Part shown: positions 25,250 through 36,593 of the stretch, one piece after another | Layout: each line of letters starts with the position of its first letter | Numbering within the stretch: position 1 is the stretch's first letter | Source: Cokeromyces recurvatus | Lineage: Eukaryota; Mucoromycota; Mucoromycetes; Mucorales; Mucoraceae | DNA length: 64,000 nt | Direction of reading: 5' to 3' | NCBI RefSeq assembly: GCF_025118155.1 | Contig: NW_026251429.1 | Coordinates: 1 to 64,000 of the forward strand | Translations under genes and position numbers: made by a program | The notes under the pieces: model-generated | Database searches by the model: none | Seen by the model: the letters and a program-made list of their open reading frames with translations, nothing else | What the model was told of the DNA's origin: nothing

Positions 25250-25435
25250 GCTGAGTGCAAAAGAATAGGAAAGAGAAAACAGAAAAGACAGGACTGTAAA
25301 AACTCGGTATAAGTATACTGAAAGAAAAAAGGATACAAAAATTGTACAAAAGGAAAATATATGGAAATATGACAAGGGCTGTTTATATGTTTTTGCAAGA
25401 TAAGTGATATTTGTGATGGTAAGTATGATAATAAA
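25250..25435 (-). repeat. LTR1 end fragment
   Basis: Matches the end part of the copy at 30498-30660 (AAAATTGTACAAxxGGAAxATATATGG, AAAACAGAAAAGACAGGACTG). It is joined directly to an LTR2 copy at about 25436, which suggests that LTR2 inserted into it. Confidence 0.65.
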
Positions 25436-25437
25436 GA

Positions 25438-26025
25438 AAAATGAAAAGAGAAAGGGAACAAAAGGAAGTATAGTTTGAGACTGTTTTATTCAATTAAAAA
25501 TGAAAAAGTAAGAATTGAAAGTTAAAGATTATTTTATGTCTACAAAACTGCTTGTATTTATATTAATGAATCTTGAATCAAAGAAATAAAAATAGCTGTC
25601 AAAGAACATGAGTCATGAAACAGTGTTAGTATTCAAATATACATTGTATTGATTCAAGAAACTGATTTATATAGAATATCTATTGAATGTTATAATGATC
25701 TGATTAAGTTTTAAATAAAAAATTTATTGTTTGATCTGAGCGTATGCTCCTGATATTTTTTTTATATTTTATTTTATTAAATCAAAGACGACCTGAATCC
25801 TTTGTCAAGATTAGAAATGATACGATGTCTTATTTAGTTGATACATTTAGATGATTGTATGTCATCAAATTTTATATTAGTTATAGGATGTTATATACAA
25901 TAATATGGTACGACACTTCACTTTATATTCATGTTTATAGATTATTCTATATTACTTAGTCCATCTTTTATAGCGTTACTTATGCTTATTTCCGCAGCTT
26001 ATTCTATACCAATTAAGTCAATATT
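25438..26025 (-). repeat. LTR2 family repeat (LTR-like)
   Basis: Shares long near-identical runs with 33541-34151 (same orientation) and 36594-37210 (opposite), e.g. AACAAAAGGAAGTATAGTTT and TGTCAAAGAACATGAGTCAT. Read on minus it starts close to TGTTATA-like sequence and has TATAAATACAAGCAG about 120-150 bp before its other end, as in an LTR promoter. Confidence 0.65.
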
Positions 26026-27952
26026 TTTGCAGGTTAATGGTCTAACCATATCTCATATGCAACTAAAGACACTTTGAATCAGATGCATATCATATAATAA
26101 GCCTGGTAGTACACTCTTCAAATCTTTTTTTCACAAACAAATTGTTGGAGACTATTAAAAATTAGGCTGGATGAATATGATACACCTTCAAAGTACGTAA
26201 ATTAGCTGTATGAGAGCATTTTCTGGATTTGGCACCGTAAAATCACTACAGAACAGTACCCGAACGTAGTAGAAACTAAGCCAAATCGTATTCAACAATG
26301 TACTAAGGCTGAAGATTACTGGACGGATAACTAATGTTAAACTTATTAACGAAAATAAACTTTCCTATGGTACCATATTATGCACAAAACTGAGCAGATG
26401 CTACCTCTATCTTTGAGACATTATTACATTATCAATAATTAACGCTTTCCAATAAAAAAAGTATTAATAAATTGTAACAACCTTCTCAGCCATTATATAA
26501 TATTCACAACTAGATTGTATTAACGTATTTATACCATAAAAGCGACTATTTAACAAATTTCTAACATTCGCTTATTTTTGTGGCTCATCCTACGCGTATA
26601 CTTCCTCTTTATTTATCCGATAGCGAAACAAATGTGGTTGTTTTAAGGTCAAGTTTGGTATTCACAAATTTTAGATCACAACAAAAGATACTCTGGTACC
26701 AAAAATTACAGACACAACTAACGATGTTGCGGTGGAGGGTTGTCAAGGCTGGCTGCCCAATCTATAAGGTTCCTTAATAGATGTTTAGCTAGAGAAGCGA
26801 ATACTAGGCTTATTTTTTATGATAAATTGTTATTACACAATACTATATTCTTCAATAAAACCACAGCTGTCATCATTTATGTTTTTCTCCTTTCAGTTTT
26901 TGTCGATAAGGATAACTATGACTTATAAATGTTTGTGAAGATTTCTAAGCAACTATGGGACTAACATATCAATGATGTGTAACTTTTGATGAATGTCATT
27001 ATAAGAGAAAGACAGAGATATAATTTTCAAATTGTATTTGAAGGTGTCTCCAACTCTGTATACTATCTGTCGAAAGCAATATATTATACTATTAAAAGAA
27101 AAGAGTATGATTTCAAAATGCATATAAAATAAGAAAAAAAAGGGTAAACTTAGCTTTTGGAATATATTATACTCGTCTTAATTTCATGTGCTATCTTCGT
27201 AACATATAAAGTTGTATACGTATCAAAATGTATAGGAGAATTGGGGGTATACTGCTTCCACGACCGCATGTACTAATAGACATTGTGTGTTTTATTAGTG
27301 TTGTAAGTGGTTCCCGGTAGCAAATCGACATACAAAGCTGAGCAAGTTACACGAAAGTGGTCGTACAGTGTATGTATATACATCATGATGAATAAGAGTT
27401 TTTTCATTTTAAACTACAGTATTGCGCTATAGCGCTATTAATAAACTGAAGTAAAAGCTCTCAGTATCTAAGCCGTTTACTTATGGTATTCTGTGATTTA
27501 TTTAATGTTAAATTTTATTTCACAAAAATCGGCATAGGTATATTCGTGGGCATAGGTCACTGAAATAAATTTTGGAAATTGTATGTCTAGGTCTAACCAC
27601 ATTTTCACAGTCCGACAGCTGGCATGGTAAGAAATAAACCAAAGTCGCTGACGCTGTCTAATAGTACTAAGAATTGTTCATCGAATATAGACAAGTTCAC
27701 ACAAAAAAAAAACGAATCAAAAATGCAGAAATGCAGAAATGCAGAAAATGCAGTACAATCATGGGAAGAACAATCCAAAAATGACGAAGGAGATGTTCCT
27801 ATTATTTGTACATACACATTTAAATAAATTTAATGTTTTAAATCGCTTAATTAGCTTATCAGAAAATAATTGATTACTCTTTGGTTTCTGCAAGAACAAT
27901 ACAGAACTGATTGTATTGTCAACAATCTTGTGGTTACGTCTAACTATATACA
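26026..27952. other. Degenerate repeat-derived DNA without an intact gene
   Basis: Near 26228-26336 the plus strand reads ITTEQYPNVVETKPNRIQQC followed by TKAEDYWTDN and a stop, which vaguely resembles a Tc1 transposase C-terminus. A frame at 27624-27827 (MVRNKPKSLTLSNSTKN...) contains three copies of AAATGCAG and is not recognised. Nothing else supportable. Confidence 0.35.
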
Positions 27953-27954
27953 GT

Positions 27955-28740
27955 GTCTCACAAAATTAGCTTAATGTATGCACTTCTCCATCAATGATGT
28001 ATTGCTCGGTGTTATAACAAGGTACACTAAGTGAACGAATTGTTCTAAAAATCCTATAAATCACTTTATAAAGTAATTTTCATGTTAAAACAAATCAGTT
28101 AGATGGGTTCTGCTACTTTTGAAAAGCTTAACAAAAAAAGTATTATTATTCAATGTTTATTTCAAGGAGTTTACAATATCGATTAGAAAAAAATTAAGAA
28201 GCACCAATTTTGATGAACGGTAACTACAAAAGCTGGCCCACGAAAATCAAATATTAAATTTTTCTTTACAGCTTCACGAGGCATCATGGATAAAGTCTTG
28301 TATTTGAACGATATAAAAATATCTCTGCTGTCTTTGTATAAATAATACAGAACAGGAAATGTGGGTCATACTAAGACGATTAATGAAGAATATATTTTAT
28401 TGAGTTTTTGGATGTAACCAAAATGAAAGTCAACTATCCAGTATTCCGTATAGCTTCCCTTTGATTTGATAGCAGCTTCTGTTTTTGATGGCGTATTCTC
28501 ATAGTATGCCTTTGTATTGTATTTTGAGAATTTGCTTCATTCGTTATTAAACTGTTTCCAAAGTATATCTATATTTCTAGCATGTGTGGAATATGAACCT
28601 TGTTTAGATTTAATGTAATGCCACATATGATAGCTACAAATGTAGATTTGGAATCACTATCCTGCTGAAATAGCACTTCCTTATTATACCAACCGTAATA
28701 CTTTTATGTATGCATATAGAATATGCTAAGAATTTCGACA
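27955..28740 (-). mobile_element. Decayed Tc1-type element D, cut by element C
   Basis: The end CAGTGTCTCACAAAATTAGC follows a TA at 27953-27954. Near 28640-28740 the minus strand reads YVEIL-like sequence, one stop, then KYYGWYNKEVLFQQDSDSKS, the region around the second catalytic Asp of a Tc1 transposase. The rest has many stops. It ends exactly at the TA where element C begins. Confidence 0.6.
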
Positions 28741-28742
28741 TA

Positions 28743-29671
28743 CAGCGGGTCACAGTACAGTCGCAATATTTTGCAATCTTCTCTTTAACTAATTTGTTCT
28801 TCTCTATAGTTATAATAAAATGATATTTAAAATATCATTGCATAGCTTAAGTAATTTTATAACAAAGTAATACCAAAATTAGTCACTTACTATAAAATTT
28901 AGTGTGAAATATTAATTAAAAAAAAAGAAAACAAATTTGCATGAGACAGTACTATGAAGGTAGGTTAGTTTTATTTAATTTAATTAATTACTGAACAACT
29001 AATAATCAGTCCAATGACTTTTTGACCTTATAACAGCTTTGCAACGGCTGGGTATAGAGTGGACAACCCATAAACAATCTTCTTTGGTAATCGTATTGTA
29101 CCATACATCTGTGATTCTTACAAGAAGTTTGCAAATGCCCTTTAGTGGTATCTTGTACATATTAGTTCTCCTTTTTGTGAGAGCCTACATATGTTCTATA
29201 GCATTAAAGTCTGGAAACTGCGATGGCCAATCCAAAACCTCGTATTCCTGGCTATTCAAGTATTTTTTGATGGAAATTAACCTGTGTTTTGAATCTTTGT
29301 TATGCTGGAAGACAATTACGTATCTTCTTAATCCTGTTTTTTGCGCAGCATTTGATCATATTTCTTTAACTCATCTTGAATGATCTCTTTATACAGCTCT
29401 TCGTACATAGTACAGTTTATTTTCCAAACTGTTAAACAGTTTTTAGTTTTTTAGGAACGACCACAATACTGTCGCAATGCAATTTCATTTTTTATTGATT
29501 ATTATCTCGTGCTAAGTCCTATATTGAATTACTAATTTTGGTATTGGTTTGATAGGGAATTACTTTTCCTATCGAATGATATCTTACATATAATTATACC
29601 GTGACTGTAAAGAAGAACAAATTAGTTAAAGAGAAAACTGCAAAACATTACGACGGTACTGTGAGTCACTG
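28743..29671 (-). mobile_element. Element C, Tc1-type deletion derivative with long inverted repeats
   Basis: 929 bp between TA dinucleotides (28741-28742 and 29672-29673). The arms are about 165 bp: CAGCGGGTCACAGTACAGTC on the left and the inverse of CAGTGACTCACAGTACCGTC on the right, sharing CTCTTTAACTAATTTGTTCT. Inside, the minus strand keeps the C-terminal part of a transposase: INCTMYEELYKEIIQDELKK, FQHNKDSKH, DWPSQFPDFNAIEHM and a tail ending KSHWTDY near 28998. The front half is deleted, and the Glu-containing stretch ends in a stop. It is the third Tc1-type family here. Confidence 0.82.
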
Positions 29672-29673
29672 TA

Positions 29674-30237
29674 TATGGTCGCTGCATTTAACTTTTGTAA
29701 CATCTCATTTAATTCAATAGGAAGCTGCTCGATTAGAACGTTGTTCTTATAAGAAGGAAGTTCAACCATCTCTTCACTTGAAAAATATTGCTTCCAAACC
29801 TCTTCCTTCGAGCCAAGAATGTATAAATGACCGGGGCTAATAAAATGTTAATGACCAACAAATATTTGTATAAAGGTTAATAGAAAACAGTCGTAAAAAA
29901 CGAAGGGGTACATAAAGAAAATAAAAAAGGAGAAGAGAAAACATGTCGTTATACTCATAGTCAAAACTACTTACTAATGGACTCTAAAACGTCTTTTACA
30001 TTTCTTCCAGAACTCAAAGATCATTACTTGGTAATTTTATGGCGGTTATTTTGAAGTGAATTGATGTCGCTATCAGTTAACATTTTCTGGTATTCAAGAG
30101 CTGAGGTGCTTTTAGAAGACGTAGGACGTAGTTCTGTTCTAGTACTTGAAATTTGGGAAGGCGTGTAGGTGCTGAGGTTTCTTACTATCAATTCCTTCCA
30201 TTTGTCTCCTTCTTCATGCTAGTGTTGATAACAATGA
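29674..30237 (-). pseudogene. Fragments of an unrecognised gene
   Basis: Minus strand: DKWKELIVRNLSTYTPSQIS, RPTSSKSTSALEYQKMLTDS and a stop or splice near 30020, then after a gap YILGSKEEVWKQYFSSEEMV and ELNEMLQKLNAAT up to the element C boundary. The composition looks protein-coding (balanced, few stops), but no family is recognised. It is bounded on both sides by Tc1-type ends. Confidence 0.35.
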
Positions 30238-30239
30238 AT

Positions 30240-30497
30240 GGAAAAAGGGTCTGGATATTTTGACAAAAATGACAAAAACACTTATAATTAAAGAACAAAT
30301 AAAGCAAATAACACAGAACAAAATGTATTTAAAAGAGAAAATTGTCTAGTTTTATTGAAATAATTTTCAAGAATTATGATTGGTTGAAAAATATTTAAGC
30401 CAGGAGGTTAAAATAGTAATGTATATGCGGACCACATTTCGGGGTACATCTAAATTTTTTAGTACTATGTATAACGGCTCTTAGCATCACTTACTAC
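30240..30497 (-). mobile_element. Tc1-1 family remnant (right arm and transposase tail)
   Basis: GGATATTTTGACAAAAATGA and the following arm match 15810-16000; at the far end the minus strand encodes VSDAKSRYT, the transposase C-terminus. It is diverged by roughly one base in ten and cut at 30498 by an LTR1 copy. Confidence 0.8.
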
Positions 30498-31038
30498 TGT
30501 TTTGAGTACAAAGATAAGGAAAGAGAAAAAAGAAAAGACAAGTCTGTGAAAACTTTGTACAGTTTATTAAAGAAAAATAATACAAAAATTGTACAAGAAG
30601 AATATAATATGGAAAAATGACGAGGGCTATTTATATGTTTTATAAGGTAAGTGATATTAATAGGAGTGTGATTTAGATAAGTGAATACTGCTATAATAAA
30701 GCCTTTATGCACAAATATGCCCAAATTTTGTCTCCGAACAATTCTGCATGCAGTATGCAGATTCCTGCCTGAGCTGTTGCTGTTATTAAAAATATACCCG
30801 ATTATTGTCTTTGGGATAAGCAACGCGTTAATATTAATTCAAAGTAAATATTCCCTCTATAACAATATTCAACATTATAGACGTATATATAATATGTATG
30901 ACTTGTATAAATAATCATATAATTCAATATAACAGTCATAAACCTATTGAATTCTTATTATTACATACATACTGCAATGTATATAATTTTTTTTAATGCT
31001 CGAATACTGTAACAAAGGCAAATTCTGAAGTCATAATA
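30498..31038 (-). repeat. LTR1 family repeat with a likely target-site duplication
   Basis: Plus-strand ends TGTTTTGAGTACAAAG and AAGTCATAATA. The flanks ACTAC (30493-30497) and ACTAT (from 31039) may be a 5 bp duplication with one change, as made by LTR integrases. It interrupts a Tc1-1 remnant, so it is younger than that element. Confidence 0.6.
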
Positions 31039-31554
31039 ACTATTTTCCAAAAGTATTCCGCTAATTTATACTAAATTTTTCAAAACATATTTTTGTCTTT
31101 TTCATTCTCAGTTTTTACAAACTAAAAATGATAAAAAAATGTCAAAATTGATGGAATAAAAATACTCAAGTTTGTTTGTTGGGAGATTCGTTAATAAACA
31201 TGACTGATGAATGCTTAAATTCGATACTGGTCTCTTGTGGAATAACAAAGCGAATTCATATTAAAAAAGAATGTAAAAACGAGTATATATAATTTTATGA
31301 TATGACTTTAAAGTACGTTTTCTGATCGTTCTATTTCACTAATACTGTAGGTTTGCCCACTTGCATTTTGATACTGTAGAGGATAGTACGATATTTTACT
31401 ACGCGTATTATATCAAACAACAATGTCTATGCCTAAAACTATCAAATGTTATTGTTAAACCTACTTTAACCAACAAAAAGCCTGTTATTTATGTAAGTGT
31501 AATTTAATATTAAATATAGAATGTTTATAGTAATCTGTTGAACAGGATTTTTCC

Positions 31555-31884
31555 TTGATTAATACAGCTATAGTAAACAATAGCTTAGGATCTTGTATTT
31601 GTCTTGATGTTAATAATACCTCCTTATCTGTAAATGAAACTGAAAATAACCAATCTGTGAATGATAGTACTGATACCATAATTGAACAAAAAAGAAGATT
31701 AAGTAAACAATGGGAAGATGATTTGAAAAATAGTATCCTAAATTTAGAAAATCTTATTGAAAAGCGAGTATCAGAGTTTAATATATGGAAGAAGAAGCTG
31801 ATCACACTTAAAAAAATCTTGTTCTTGTTTAATACAATTATTATTTCTGTTACATGTAAAGCAAATATAAGACTAAGTTTTTAG
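31555..31884 (+). CDS. Short open frame, unrecognised
   Basis: A 109-codon frame with an asparagine/serine-rich start (VNNTSLSVNETENNQSVNDS) and a helical, charged part (EQKRRLSKQWEDDLKNSILN, ENLIEKRVSEFNIWKKKL). This looks like a real protein segment and may be the 3' exon of a gene whose first exon lies near 31423 (MSMPKTIKCY...), but no convincing splice was found. Could equally be a relic. Confidence 0.3.
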   Translation: MINTAIVNNSLGSCICLDVNNTSLSVNETENNQSVNDSTDTIIEQKRRLSKQWEDDLKNSILNLENLIEKRVSEFNIWKKKLITLKKILFLFNTIIISVTCKANIRLSF

Positions 31885-32399
31885 AAGTATCAAAAATACT
31901 TGTTTTATGTTATGATTTTATAAGAAAATAAAAAAAAATATCCAATTTGATTTCATCAAATTTTATTATGATTTAGTAGTTGTTGTATAACTTTTTAATT
32001 TCATTAACCGCTCTCATCAATTCAATTAAAATAGTTTTTTTCTTCAAAAAATATTTATTAAAAAAAAACCCCATTTTGTAAGTTTTTTATCAACTTACAA
32101 GTTTAAGATTTATAATATAAAAGTAATTTTAATTCAACACTCTGCTGATGCTTTTTCAAAATGTCTAAATAAAGAACCTCTCGAACCATGTTAAAATTCT
32201 AAGCGCCATTAGGTTGTTATAAGGTCCTATGTTTAGATTTAAGAAATCTGCTGATTGAAAATTTTAAAGACGCTTATTGGATAATTTTTGGTACGCTCAT
32301 TGATTTTTTCTATTAAATATATTAAACTTTTAACTTCCACTGATTGGATTTTCAAATCCGACAATTGGGGCTATACACACTGTACAATCATTTGAATGC

Positions 32400-32490
32400 C
32401 AAAGGGCGGTTTTAATTTTTCCAAAGGCGGTTTTGATTCATCCAATGGGCGGTTTTTATTTTTTTTCAAAGGGCAGTTTTTTTTTTATTT
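32400..32490. repeat. Degenerate direct repeats with GGGCGGTTTT cores
   Basis: Four imperfect units, CAAAGGGCGGTTTTAATTTT, CCAAAGGCGGTTTTGATTCA, CCAATGGGCGGTTTTTATTT and CAAAGGGCAGTTTTTTTTTT, spaced 27-32 bp. They are GC-rich cores in an otherwise AT-rich stretch. Function unknown. Confidence 0.7.
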
Positions 32491-32761
32491 CAAAAAGGTC
32501 GATAATTGAAAATACATTATGATTTAAGAAGAATTTTATTTAAAAATTAAAAAATGACCAATGGGCACATATCATTTTTATATTGTTTTGCTCTGGTCAG
32601 ATCGCTATGAAAAAAAAGGAAAGAAAAACCCTTTTGGGATAAAAGGGAAAATGTTAAAGTATATGTATAAGTCATCATAATTAACTATCAGAAATCCGTT
32701 TTTATATTGAAAGAAGATGATCGACAAAGGGTTCACCAAGATGGTCAGAGGGTTCAGGGAT

Positions 32762-33545
32762 TTAGGAGTGTGCTAGATAGTCCATCTCAAGCAGAATTGC
32801 ACATATAGAAGACCAGCGTATGAGCCAGGCAACAATTGATTTTCTCACTTTCTTAGTATGGAATGTTGATGGTATTAGGTTCAAGAGATAAGAGAGTGGA
32901 TCTTCAATAGATTTGGGCATCTGAAGGCGGTTATGCATATACAAACAAGAAAAACTATGTGAGCGTGTGAAGAGTTCGTTTGGATGGAAGGGGCAGGCTT
33001 GGAGTTTACCAAGAGGTAACCAACCAAGTCGCCATCGCACGCAACGAAACCGCTCACTTCTTGTCATTAGTATCGTAAGAATAGGGTCGACAATTAGATT
33101 ACTACGGCAATGGGATTAAAGTTTCGAATATTTTTCTTGTAGTTTTGAGTGGTAGCTGTCAAGTAGGAATCGTCTTCGTTTTCTACTAAAATCCGTATGA
33201 GACGTAGTATTAAGATTTTCATTGCAAACTGATATCCATAGAGGAGATTTGGATAGTTGGGACCATTTTGATTTAGTTTGAGACTGTATGTATGGTAGCA
33301 ATTTCGTCAATAATGCATCATTTGGTAGAAAGGAGGATCTAAAAAGAAATTGTGCCTGGAGTATTGAAATACGATCTTTCATGTTAGGTAAATTTGTTAG
33401 GTGTAACATTACTTTTGTTGAGGTGAAAGGTTGTCCACCGAAGATTTGACGCATACATTAATTTTGGCAGTTTTCTAGAGAGCGGATTTCTCGTAGGTTG
33501 AAGGTTGTGATCGCTAATCCATATGTGATGGAACGTAATATTTAA
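32762..33545 (-). pseudogene. LINE retrotransposon C-terminal fragment
   Basis: Minus strand: ILRSITYGLAITTFNLREIR, a stop, CMRQIFGGQPFTSTKVMLHL, then a further in-frame TAA at 33116-33118, then MTRSERFRCVRWRLGWLPLG and ACPFHPNELFTRSHSFSCLY, a Cys/His cluster typical of the C-terminal region of fungal LINEs, ending MDYLAHS at 32762. The front is cut by LTR2 at about 33541. It may belong to the same family as 20107-21275, but the parts do not overlap, so this cannot be tested here. Confidence 0.75.
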
Positions 33546-34151
33546 AAGAGAAATAAAAGAGAAAGAAAAGAAGAGAGAAAGGGAACAAAAGGAAGTATAG
33601 TTTGAGACTGTTTTTATTCAATTAAAATAAAGAATAAGAATTCAAAGTTAAAGATTATTTTATGTCTACACAACTGCTTGTATTTATATTAATGAATCCT
33701 GAATCAATGAATCCTGAATCAAAGAAATAAAAATAGCTGTCAAAGAACATGAGTCATGAAACAGTGTTAGTATTCAGATATACAAGTCTTGTTGACTCAA
33801 GAGATTGATCTATGGATTATCTATTGGGCGTTATAATGATCTGATTAAGTTTTAAATAACAAATTTATTGTTTAATCTGAGTATATGTTCCTGATATCTT
33901 TTATGTTTTATTTTATTGGATCAAAGACGACTTGAATCCTTTGTTAAAGTTATAATAATAAATATTTAGAAATGATACGATGTCTTATAATTGATACATC
34001 TAGACAATTGGATGTCAATAAGTTTTATATTACTTACAAGATGTTATATACAGAGTTTTATTTCATATCCAGGCTTATAGTTTATCCTTTATTATGTAAT
34101 TCATCTATTATAATATTACTTATGCTTATATCCAGAGCTTGTTCTATAACA
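33541..34151 (-). repeat. LTR2 family repeat
   Basis: Reading on minus: TGTTATAGAACAAGCTCTGG at 34151 down to a CT-rich end near 33545. Contains a duplicated ATGAATCCTGAATCA (about 33701-33722) not present in the other copies. Left neighbour is a LINE, right neighbour a different gene, so the insertion point is not restored by joining the flanks. Confidence 0.7.
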
Positions 34152-35392
34152 GCGAGGAGGGTTCCACGAACCACGAATCCAAGTTTGCTTTGTAGACACT
34201 TCATCATCAATTGGACGAGGAGCTCGACTTTTCGTGGACTTTTGTTGACCACGGGATGATATGAGATGATTTTTGTGGATATTATAGATTTCAATACATT
34301 GATCTTTAAAACACAATAAATTGAATGCAAGTTCCTTGTATTTTTCAAGTGAGTTCAATGAAGCATCGACTACTGAATCATAATGTTATGTTCCTGTATA
34401 AAGACCATTGTCTCGAAGTTCAAGTTTAATAAAATAAATCTCCATCCCACAGATTTGCAGTGAATTAACATTATCAATGTGACAGCTATTCAAAATAAAT
34501 CTGCCAACAATCGCTTTGCTCTCAATTAAAACCTTGCATTGATCAGAATTAAACTTTATACTTCCTGGATTCTCTTCAGCTGCCTCAATAACTCCAATTT
34601 CATTCTCGACGTTGTACCTCTGCTTCATACTGTCATGTATAATACAAAGATCAACTTTGAGCACCATATCACCAATTGTGTCATGCAGCGTTAAATGCAT
34701 ATCACCCCATTTCAAGCGTAAACCACTGAAGTAAAATAATCGTTGCGTAATCGGGCCCCAAAACTTCACGATGTAATCCCATTCTGAAGAGTTCGCAGTA
34801 TCTGAGAATAAATCCGGTTCATGTTTAACTGCCATCAAAATCTGCAACATAAAATGTATACAAAAAGAAATATCTGATCTGTTTTGCTTACGTCAATTTC
34901 AGGATCGTTTTGCTCCGCCAACGTTTTAGCCTGAACGTAAAGGGCTTTCCCATTTTTATCAGAAGTTTTTGCTAGGTTATACGCTTTAAATATAGGCTTT
35001 AATATTTCGCTAATATATGCGTATTCTGTAGAGACGTGTTTCTTTTGTTTATTTGTACGTTTGAGATACAACCATTGCCTATTGCTGAAAAGAGTTGATT
35101 GTGCGTCGGGATATTCATAGCTAAGGTCGAGAATCGAATTCAAGCCAAGTGATACAATTGCTTTTCCGTTGGAATCTAGGTTATGATGCTCTTTACGTAA
35201 TGTGCAAGCTTTTGTTTCTATTATATAACCGACTGATTCTTCTTTTTCTGGTACAAAACGCTTCTCATGTTCAACTATTCTAACTGCACTTGATTCACCG
35301 AGTTGTTGTTTGATCTTCAATTTTTTTTTCATTGAATTGAGCGCCTTTGTTCCTTCATATTGAACATTGACGAAGAAATACTCTTTAGCCAA
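34152..35392 (-). pseudogene. Mucoralean hypothetical protein, in-frame stop, end cut by LTR2
   Basis: Two exons: MAKEYFFVNVQYEGTKALNS (35392) to AEQNDPEID, an intron at about 34893-34841, then ILMAVKHEPDLFSDTANSSE. It continues WDYIVKFWGPITQRLFYFSG, LRLKWGDMHLTLHDT, KVDLCIIHD and NEIGVIEAAEENPGSIKF. This layout (W.....P.....F...LRLKWG....KVDL...E.G..E.A) occurs in many mucoralean proteins of unknown function and may be a degenerate nuclease-like fold. A TAA at about 34385 interrupts an otherwise continuing frame (HYDSVVDASLNSLEKYKELA...), and LTR2 removes the end. Confidence 0.6.
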
Positions 35393-35756
35393 ATCCTGGC
35401 TCTGTGTGATATTTCTTTTAAAATATCAAATAATAAAATATTAGAAAATAGAAAATAATATTAAGACAAAAAGAGTCAACGAGACCGAACAGTAGTTCTG
35501 AAGTCAACTATTTTTATTTATGAATTTAAATTGATGGGGTATTTATAAGAATTGTTAAAGAGGTCTGAGGATAAGATGTGAATCAGAAAAGTGTTAGTTA
35601 CGACCGAATAAGGTATGTTGTTGATAATGAAGTGTTAATCATTTTATTAGATGGAATGGATCAAGAGAGATTCAGGAGATTCTAGATAGAGCTCCTTGAA
35701 GAAATTTATGATCCACATGTTTAATCAAGAAACATGACATTATAAGTCAGCTCATG

Positions 35757-36380
35757 ACAAGTTTATTAAGAATAATACAAAAACTGCACAATGAAAAATT
35801 ATATGCAAAATGTCGAGGACTATCTATAAGGCTTTACAAGGTAAGTGATTATTGATAGAAATATGATTGAGATAAGCAAGTATTACTATAATAAAGTGTT
35901 TTATATAAAACATTGTCTCCGAATAATTCTGTAATCAATAAAATATATTTTTATTCTTTTTTCTCCATGAGCTGTCTCCGTTTCTAGAAACATAACGAAT
36001 CATTATCACTGGAAGTGCAACACATCAACATTAATTCTCAGTGAATATGTTCAGCTGCAATAATACCAATTATTTATGAGTTACTATCGTTATCATTGTA
36101 TAATATCTTATTACATAACAATATTCAGTATTATCAATGCATATATGATATGTATTATTCATGAATAATTATATGATTGAATACACCAATCATAATTCTG
36201 TTTGAATTATGTATATAATTATTATTAGTGCTCGAATACTATTATCAAAACTGAGTGTAGAATGAATATTATGCTGTGAAGTACAATATACTGGTTTTAT
36301 ATAAATAATCTCCTTATTATTTAAATAAAAGATGATTTATTTCTATTCATTTAGTTGTAAAGATGACTACAATCATAACA
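35757..36380 (-). repeat. LTR1 family repeat
   Basis: Minus orientation, starting TGTTATGATTGTAGTCATCT at 36380. It is the closest relative of 23880-24540 in this window, with long identical runs (TTATACAATGATAAC, AATTATTCGGAGACAATGTT). The far end (about 60 bp) is missing or replaced. Confidence 0.75.
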
Positions 36381-36593
36381 ACTATCTCTAGTGTTGCGCC
36401 CATTGTAATGGAGCCACCTCGATTAGCATAACACTTTACTACTACACCTCTTGTCTGCTGTTCTTATAGTTATTTTGTCTTGTATCACTAATGTAGTTGA
36501 TACGACCATTATGTTTTATTGCCATAAACATACTGTAAAGTTCACGTTGTTCAACCATGAGGTGGTCTATTTTATTACGATCATCATATTTAC

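Noticed and set aside
29039..29383. 114-codon plus-strand frame MQRLGIEWTTHKQSS...
   Set aside because: It is the antisense of the element C transposase remnant; the minus strand reads the true FQHNKDSKH and AIEHM motifs.
33480..33545. TG...CA-type end of LTR2 at 33534 (TGTGATGG)
   Set aside because: Those bases continue the LINE reading frame (ILRSITYGLAI), so the LTR2 boundary must be near 33541 instead.
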